Source: Sediminibacterium sp.
Lineage (GTDB): Bacteria; Bacteroidota; Bacteroidia; Chitinophagales; Chitinophagaceae
Direction: 5' to 3'
Length of the DNA stretch: 64,000 nt
NCBI RefSeq assembly: GCF_019264485.1
Contig: NZ_JAHVAA010000007.1
Location: forward strand, 1 to 64,000
Shown here: positions 58,680 to 64,000 of the stretch, piece by piece
How positions within the stretch are numbered: the stretch's first letter is position 1
How the letters are laid out: every line of letters begins with the position of its first letter
Program-made: the position numbers and the translations under genes
Notes under the pieces: generated by a model
Told to the model about the DNA's origin: nothing
What the model saw: the letters and a program-made list of their open reading frames with translations, nothing else
Databases searched by the model: none

Positions 58680-61600
58680 CTAGAACCAGCTTCCTGTAAA
58701 AGCCTGGTTCACGGTTGCTACATTTTTCAAACGTTTTTCACGTTTCTTTCTTGCAATCCTGTTTTTAATGAGTGCCACCACCATCAGTAATAAGAATATT
58801 ATGGTAAGAGGAGGAATACCCATAAAACTTATCCATTTGCCTCCAAACATTCTACGCATAGGTCTGCGTAAACGTTCAGAGATCAGGTACATGGCCGGTA
58901 CAATAATCAGTGTCATAAAGAAAGCAAAGGCAAGACCAAAAATGATGGTCCAGCTCAATGGCTTCCAGAATACCACATTATCACCACCAAAAAATATCTT
59001 TGGATTCAGCTCTGAAAACAGGGTAATAAAGTTGATATTGAAACCAACCGCAATCGGTATGAATGCAAGGATGGCTGCCAGTGCTGTTAACAATACCGGG
59101 ATGATACGTGTTTTACCCGCTTCTATCACCGCTTCTTTTGTCTTCATGCCTCTTGACCTTAACTCATCTGCGAATTCAATTACCAGGATACCATTTTTTA
59201 CAACGATACCGGCCAGACCCACAATGCCCAATCCTGTCATCAGTACCGAAACTTCCATACCTGTAATGCTGAATCCTAAGAATACACCGATTACACTGAA
59301 TATAATTTCAGTTAAGATGATGACCGGCTTGCTTACACTGTTAAACTGTAATACAAGGATCAACAATATCAAACCTAATGCAATCAAGAGGGCCTGGAAA
59401 AGGAATGCTCCTGTTTCTGCCTGTTGCTCACCTTCACCGGTTTGTTTAATGGTGGCACCATCTGGTAAACCTTTGAAGTCTGCAATATGTTTGGCTAACA
59501 CCTGGTTTACGGCCGTTGCATTATAACCTTCTGTGGTTAATACATTGGAGCGCAGTGTAATCAGTCGCTTCTGGTTCTTTCTCTTCACACTACCCAGTGT
59601 GCTGGTAGGTTCAACTTTTACCAATGCACTGATGGGAATATTTTTCACTGCTCCACCAGCTGCCATATCGCGGAACGAAATACGCATGTTTAACAGATCG
59701 GTTAAACTTTTACGCTGCATTTCATTGTTGCGCAACTGAATTTTATATTCTTCTTTTCCTTCTTTTACTTTCGATACTTCTCTTCCGAATAAGGCTGTAC
59801 GGATTTCCATACCAATCTGGGCAGTAGATACACCTTCAATCAGTGCACGCTGTCTGTCAACCACCAGTGTGATTTCCGGATTTTTCAGGTCAATATCCAT
59901 CTTCAGTTCTTCCACACCCGGAACCTGAATGGAGTCGAGATAATTTTTGAGTGCAGAAGCACCTTTTATCATCGCATCAAAATCTTCACTGGCAATTTCA
60001 ATATTGATGGGAGGATCTGTGGGTGGCCCGCCGCTTTCCTGGTCAACACTAATCTCTGCACCCGGAATACCTTTCATCGCAGCACGAATCTGATCAAGGA
60101 AAGGTCGGGTAGAAACACCATGTCTTTTTTCAAATTCCACAAACGATACCTGTATTCTTCCCAATTCACTTCTCGTACTTCTGTCGCCCGCTGTAGGATC
60201 ACCGGCACCAACGGCTACGTTACTGATGATACTTTCAACAATCGGGTTTTGTTTACCATTCTCTGTATCCAGAATTTTGTTTACACGTCCTTCCAATACT
60301 TTCGTTACAGAATCGGTAAACTCTACATTGGTACCAACAGGTAATTTGAGGTAAACGAATATCTGGTTAGGATCACCCTTAGGAAAGAATGTAACCGGAA
60401 TACGTCCACTTCCTACAGACCCCACAAATATGAAGAGTGAAATAAAGAATAATGCAATTGTACCTAATAATAAATGTACGGGCCTCCAGCCATTCAGCGC
60501 CCAGCGTAAGAGGCTTTCATAATGACTCATGATCCATGGTAATGCCTTGTTCTGGAAATTATGAATGGCATCGTCGAGTACATAACGATTAAAGACTACC
60601 AGTATCATAAAGAACAACAATAAGTTGCCCCAGAAAGTAGCGCCCATAATATCGAGTAGGATGCCGAGTACTATGGCGATCCAGAAACCTTTCTTTTTAA
60701 AGATGCTACTCTTCGCTTCCTTCTCTTCACCTTCCGGATGGTTCATAAAGTCAACCGCAAAAATGGGGTTCATGATAAATGCTACCACCAGCGATGCTGC
60801 TAATGTAAAGATGAGCATGGTAGGCAGGTACACCATGAATTTACCGATGATACCCGGCCAGAATAAAAGTGGGAAGAAGGGTGCCAGCGTGGTGAGCGTA
60901 CCTGCCAATACAGGAATAAATACTTCACCGGCAGCAACTCTGGCAGAGAAGGCAGTACTCAGTTTACCTTTTCCTTCAACAAATATCCTGTGTGTATTTT
61001 CAATTACCACAATCGCATCATCCACAATAATACCCAGGCCGAATAAAAGTGCAAACAGTACAATGAAGTTCAGTGTAACATGTGTTCCAACAATCAGATC
61101 GGCCCCCGGTAAGAATACAAATGCTACAAACATACTGAGTGGAACAGATAGTGCCACGAAGAAGGCATTCACCACACCCATAAAGAACATCAGTACAATC
61201 AATACCAATACGAAACCAATAACGATTGAGTTAACCAGTTCATTAAAAGAAGTTCTGGTTTGTATGCTCTGATCGCCGGTGATTACCGCTTTCATATCGG
61301 TAGGGTAAATCACACTTTTTCCCTCTTCCACAATTTTCTTTACACCATCACTTGTTTCAATCAGGTTCTCCCCACTTCTCTTGATGATATTCAGGGTTAC
61401 TACATTTTTACCATCTAAACGCGCATAACTTTCTTTCTCTTTAATGGTATCAATAATATGGGCGATATCTTTCAGATAGATTGGTGCACCATTTGTATTT
61501 CTCACAATAATCTGCTGAATGTCGAAAGCAGTTTTCAACTGACCCTTCAACTGCAGGTTACGTTTCATATTGCCTACTTCGAGCAAACCCCCGGAAATAT

Positions 61601-62279
61601 CTATGTTCTCACGCTGAACAGCAGCAGTAATATCATCAAACGTTACACCAGCACTTTGCATGCGGTAATTATCGACATTGATCTGAAATTCTCTTTCAGG
61701 GGCACCTACGAGGTCAACACGGTTGATCTGTGGAAGGTCTTCCAGTTTATCTTTCAGGTCATCTGCATATTTTTTCAGCCTGGGCAAGTCATAATCACCA
61801 CTCAGGTTTACATACATGATGGGCTGTTCACTGAAACTTACTTCCAGAACTGTTGGTTCCTGGGTAAGGTCTGTGGGCAGGTCCTGCTTGGCTTTATCAA
61901 CCGCATCTTTCACTTTCTGTAGTGCGATATCGGTTTTTACATCCGTATCAAACTCAACCATGATGGCGGAGAAATCCTGCTGAGAGGTGCTCGTAAATTT
62001 TTTGATCTTGGCACCTGTAATGCCCTTGATCTGTTTTTCGATCGGTCGGGTTACGAGGTTTTCAATATCCTTCGGAGAGTTACCTACGTGTACGGTTTGT
62101 ACATAAATGGTAGGGATAACAATATCCGGAAACTGTTCTTTTGGTAAAGTAACGAACTGGAATATACCTGCGAGACTCACAAACAACATCATCAGGTAGA
62201 TAGATGTTTTGTTTTTGATACTCCAGGTAGTAGGGCCAAATTCCTTGAACTTCCCTTTTATATTTTCTAAAGCACTCAT
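58680..62279 (-). CDS. efflux RND transporter permease (AcrB/HAE1-like)
   Basis: 1199 aa, longer than the usual ~1040. Twelve-helix RND architecture: N-terminal helix, porter domain (TRPIEKQIKGITGAKIKKFTSTSQQDFSAIMVEF), GIIVDDAIVVIENTHRIF in helix 4, second porter domain and GIVVKNGILVIEFADELRSRG. Extra length comes from an inserted stretch (~residues 540-600, EGEEKEAKSSIFKKKGFW and two hydrophobic segments) and a C-terminal hydrophobic plus basic tail. It exports drugs or lipophilic compounds with proton drive. Same operon as the adaptor and TolC genes upstream. Confidence 0.94.
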   Translation of the reverse strand: MSALENIKGKFKEFGPTTWSIKNKTSIYLMMLFVSLAGIFQFVTLPKEQFPDIVIPTIYVQTVHVGNSPKDIENLVTRPIEKQIKGITGAKIKKFTSTSQQDFSAIMVEFDTDVKTDIALQKVKDAVDKAKQDLPTDLTQEPTVLEVSFSEQPIMYVNLSGDYDLPRLKKYADDLKDKLEDLPQINRVDLVGAPEREFQINVDNYRMQSAGVTFDDITAAVQRENIDISGGLLEVGNMKRNLQLKGQLKTAFDIQQIIVRNTNGAPIYLKDIAHIIDTIKEKESYARLDGKNVVTLNIIKRSGENLIETSDGVKKIVEEGKSVIYPTDMKAVITGDQSIQTRTSFNELVNSIVIGFVLVLIVLMFFMGVVNAFFVALSVPLSMFVAFVFLPGADLIVGTHVTLNFIVLFALLFGLGIIVDDAIVVIENTHRIFVEGKGKLSTAFSARVAAGEVFIPVLAGTLTTLAPFFPLLFWPGIIGKFMVYLPTMLIFTLAASLVVAFIMNPIFAVDFMNHPEGEEKEAKSSIFKKKGFWIAIVLGILLDIMGATFWGNLLLFFMILVVFNRYVLDDAIHNFQNKALPWIMSHYESLLRWALNGWRPVHLLLGTIALFFISLFIFVGSVGSGRIPVTFFPKGDPNQIFVYLKLPVGTNVEFTDSVTKVLEGRVNKILDTENGKQNPIVESIISNVAVGAGDPTAGDRSTRSELGRIQVSFVEFEKRHGVSTRPFLDQIRAAMKGIPGAEISVDQESGGPPTDPPINIEIASEDFDAMIKGASALKNYLDSIQVPGVEELKMDIDLKNPEITLVVDRQRALIEGVSTAQIGMEIRTALFGREVSKVKEGKEEYKIQLRNNEMQRKSLTDLLNMRISFRDMAAGGAVKNIPISALVKVEPTSTLGSVKRKNQKRLITLRSNVLTTEGYNATAVNQVLAKHIADFKGLPDGATIKQTGEGEQQAETGAFLFQALLIALGLILLILVLQFNSVSKPVIILTEIIFSVIGVFLGFSITGMEVSVLMTGLGIVGLAGIVVKNGILVIEFADELRSRGMKTKEAVIEAGKTRIIPVLLTALAAILAFIPIAVGFNINFITLFSELNPKIFFGGDNVVFWKPLSWTIIFGLAFAFFMTLIIVPAMYLISERLRRPMRRMFGGKWISFMGIPPLTIIFLLLMVVALIKNRIARKKREKRLKNVATVNQAFTGSWF

Positions 62280-62283
62280 ACAA

Positions 62284-62342
62284 TTAGTTTAAATGATCTT
62301 GAATCTTGCATTTTGTTTCTTGTACTCTGCAGATTCTTGCTA
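62284..62342. other. Spacer between adaptor and permease with cttgaatcttgc words
   Basis: 63 bp between the two genes. It contains cttgaatcttgcattttgtt, the complement-strand counterpart of the words at 7290-7320. No other feature. Confidence 0.4.
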
Positions 62343-63536
62343 TTATTTACTGCTGGTAGTAATTACCTGTCCATCGTATAAACTCTGGTAACCTTCCGTG
62401 ATAATAAGGTCGCCAGACTGTAAACCAGATTTGATTTCCAGTTTATCGCCATAAAATTCACCGGCAATCACCACTTTCTTTCTGGCAACTGTTTTGCCAT
62501 TTTCCTTGGAAGCAACCATTACATATTTACCTTTCTCATCATTCTGTAAAGTATTCACCGGTACAACAATGGCATTACTCAGGGTATAATCCTGAATTTG
62601 AACCATTGCAATCTGGTTGGGTCTGAAATCTTTATCGTTCGGTAATTTGGCTTCAATAAAGAAACTGCGGCTGATTGGGTTAATGATTTTGCCCGATACT
62701 GATACTACACAGTCAACTGCTTTTTTAATATCAGGTAAAACAATCTTCAACTTGGAACCTTTACCAACCCTGTCGAGATAATTCTCTGGTACTTCAGCGG
62801 TTACTTTCAGGTTATTGGTATTTACAATCTTAACCTGACCTGCGCCTGCAAACAGTTCACCCACACGAATATTCACATCTTCTGCCACTCCATCTACATC
62901 GCTGTATACTGAAGAAAACTGTAATTGTTCCCTTGAAATTTTTACCTGCTCTTCAGCACCTTTTAACTGACTTTCCAGTGTTTCTACATTATTCTTGGCA
63001 GTAATGAGTTGCACTTCGGTACCAATATTCTGGTCCCATAGATTTTTCTGTTTTTGATACAGTGTTTTGGCAAATGATAGCTGCGTTTTTAAAGTCTCTA
63101 AACCTTTTTCAGCAGCAATCAGACTCTGACGCTGAATGGCATCGTCTAATTTTAATACCAGTTGTCCTTTCTTCACTACATCGCCGCGTTTAATATAAAC
63201 AGCTTTAACCTGACCACCACCTCCGCGCGGGGTAACATAGGAAATGTTTTCTGATTCAATCTTACCCTGCAAATCAATGTAATGGGTAAATGTTTCAGGA
63301 GTAATGGCAGTAAAAGCTACCAGCTTGGCATTTTCAGGTTTGGCCGAAGCTGGATCGAGTTTAGCAATAGTTGCTTCCAGTTTGCTGATCTCAGCTTCAA
63401 TACCTTCTTTTTGTTTTTTTAATTCAGCCAGTTTGGCTTTTTCAGCAGTTGCCCCTGTTCCTTCAGAAGAACTTGCACCACAAGCGGCAAGAAAAACTGC
63501 AGAAGCCAGTACTACGATTGAGAATATCTTTTGCAT
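62343..63536 (-). CDS. RND efflux periplasmic adaptor (membrane fusion lipoprotein)
   Basis: 397 aa. Lipoprotein signal with lipobox LAAC (Cys19). Then coiled coil (~30-60), the biotinyl-lipoyl-like half (YVTPRGGGGQVKAVYIKRGDVVKKGQLVLKLDD), a helical hairpin (~125-200), the second lipoyl half (SVYSDVDGVAEDVNIRVGELFAGAG) and a beta barrel and membrane-proximal domain (VTAEVPENYLDRVGKGSKLKI ... VPVNTLQNDEKGKYVMV). It bridges the RND pump and the TolC channel. 63 bp upstream of the permease. Confidence 0.94.
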   Translation of the reverse strand: MQKIFSIVVLASAVFLAACGASSSEGTGATAEKAKLAELKKQKEGIEAEISKLEATIAKLDPASAKPENAKLVAFTAITPETFTHYIDLQGKIESENISYVTPRGGGGQVKAVYIKRGDVVKKGQLVLKLDDAIQRQSLIAAEKGLETLKTQLSFAKTLYQKQKNLWDQNIGTEVQLITAKNNVETLESQLKGAEEQVKISREQLQFSSVYSDVDGVAEDVNIRVGELFAGAGQVKIVNTNNLKVTAEVPENYLDRVGKGSKLKIVLPDIKKAVDCVVSVSGKIINPISRSFFIEAKLPNDKDFRPNQIAMVQIQDYTLSNAIVVPVNTLQNDEKGKYVMVASKENGKTVARKKVVIAGEFYGDKLEIKSGLQSGDLIITEGYQSLYDGQVITTSSK

Positions 63537-63555
63537 ATACTTAGGTTTATTGGTA

Positions 63556-64000
63556 TTATAATTTTCCGATTGCTTTTAAATAATCCACCCTGGCAATAAT
63601 GGCACTATACAGGGCGCTGATATAATTGGTTTGTGCAGTTACCAGGTCTGTTTGTGCAGCCGTGATTTCTGTGTTAGAACCTGTACCTACTTCATATTTC
63701 TTTTTGGTCTGGTTGTATACATTTTCTGCCAGTTGCATATTTTTCTTCTGGAAATTCATGGTGGCAATGGCTGTTCTGAAATTTACCCTCGACTGCGCTA
63801 CTTCATTATCAATATTCAGTTTGAGGTCATCGATCTGGTTTTCTGTTTGTTTTAATTCGAAACGTGCTTTTTTAATGCGGGCATCTTTTCCAAATCCATC
63901 AAAAATGGGAACAGCAACATTCAACCCCACGAACGAAGTGGTGAACCAGTCGCCTTTACCAAAGAAATCAAACTGGTTACGCTGCGCATTTTTGGTATAG
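63556..64000 (-). CDS. TolC-family outer-membrane efflux channel (5' part outside window)
   Basis: Frame open to base 64000; about 148 codons of the C-terminal half are visible. VGLNVAVPIFDGFGKDARIKKARFELKQTENQIDDLKLNIDNEVAQSRVNFRTAIATMNFQKKNMQLAENVYNQTKKKYEVGTGSNTEITAAQTDLVTAQTNYISALYSAIIARVDYLKAIGKL is characteristic of the second TolC repeat. It completes the tripartite pump with the adaptor 20 bp downstream and the RND permease. Confidence 0.9.
   Translation of the reverse strand, partial: YTKNAQRNQFDFFGKGDWFTTSFVGLNVAVPIFDGFGKDARIKKARFELKQTENQIDDLKLNIDNEVAQSRVNFRTAIATMNFQKKNMQLAENVYNQTKKKYEVGTGSNTEITAAQTDLVTAQTNYISALYSAIIARVDYLKAIGKL

Noticed and set aside
58768..59526. 252-codon frame on the + strand inside the RND gene
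   Set aside because: It is antisense to a well-supported RND permease and has no family features; such frames are usual opposite long membrane genes.
1..64000. tRNA or rRNA genes
   Set aside because: No cloverleaf with a TTCGA-type arm or rRNA core sequence was found by reading; a covariance search would be decisive.

Overview
The window looks like a piece of a Bacteroidetes chromosome, most likely family Chitinophagaceae (inference). Evidence: a SusC/RagA-type TonB-linked receptor, paired ClpP paralogues next to ClpX, a bacterial deoxyhypusine-synthase-like gene, DUF2911, TIGR02757 and AIM24-type proteins, moderately AT-rich DNA, and Bacteroidetes-style -7 boxes (TAnnTTTG) in front of many genes instead of sigma70 -10 boxes and strong Shine-Dalgarno sites. 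I see no rRNA, tRNA, CRISPR array, prophage or recognised insertion sequence.

Layout: 1-4.9 kb holds the 5' part of a SusC receptor, a LytTR regulator, a small winged-helix-like protein and a TauE permease. 5-9.4 kb is the protein-quality block tig-clpP-clpP-clpX. 9.6-14.2 kb carries an ArsR regulator with an SRPBCC-VOC fusion enzyme, small membrane proteins and a Crp-like regulator. 14.4-21.7 kb has pyrH, a TolC-family protein, methionine-related PLP enzymes and small envelope or hypothetical genes. 21.8-24.7 kb is a three-gene operon (GT87-like, GT2, deacetylase) that looks like a polyprenyl-phosphate sugar or lipid glycan pathway. 24.8-30.7 kb has the deoxyhypusine-synthase homologue, an M28 peptidase, rpiB, tatC and a CNNM/CBS protein. 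30.9-33.7 kb is an ECF sigma/anti-sigma/DUF4097 operon. 33.8-45.8 kb is mostly metabolism and phospholipid synthesis (ALDH, GPx-like, Dus, CPBP protease, cdsA, psd, LpxH-like). 46-57 kb has a GH9-deacetylase fusion, an XRE regulator pair and an outer-membrane receptor with an alpha/beta hydrolase. 57-64 kb ends with a tripartite RND efflux operon.

The most unusual signal lies between the genes. The spacers are full of long palindromes (about 60-110 bp). The main family reads CTCTGCGGTGAA - loop - TTCACCGCAGAG with outer arms ending in CTCTGCGAAACC / GGTTTCGCAGAG. It has eight full copies, one decayed copy, and two single arms that bracket a gene. Two small genes of the GxxExxY (PD-(D/E)xK-like) family, at 46325-46711 and 58163-58552, are each enclosed almost to the base by inverted arms: 38/39 bp with a few mismatches, and 29 bp with one mismatch. 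The arms around the first gene are the same sequence as the dispersed palindromes, but turned inside out. This resembles the REPIN/RAYT arrangement (a gene flanked by REP arms plus dispersed palindromic doublets), with a GxxExxY protein where the transposase would be. The structure is read directly from the sequence; a role for GxxExxY in spreading the palindromes is inference.

Several open reading frames run upstream into these palindromes. I shortened such genes to the internal ATG that matches the protein family or the signal peptide.
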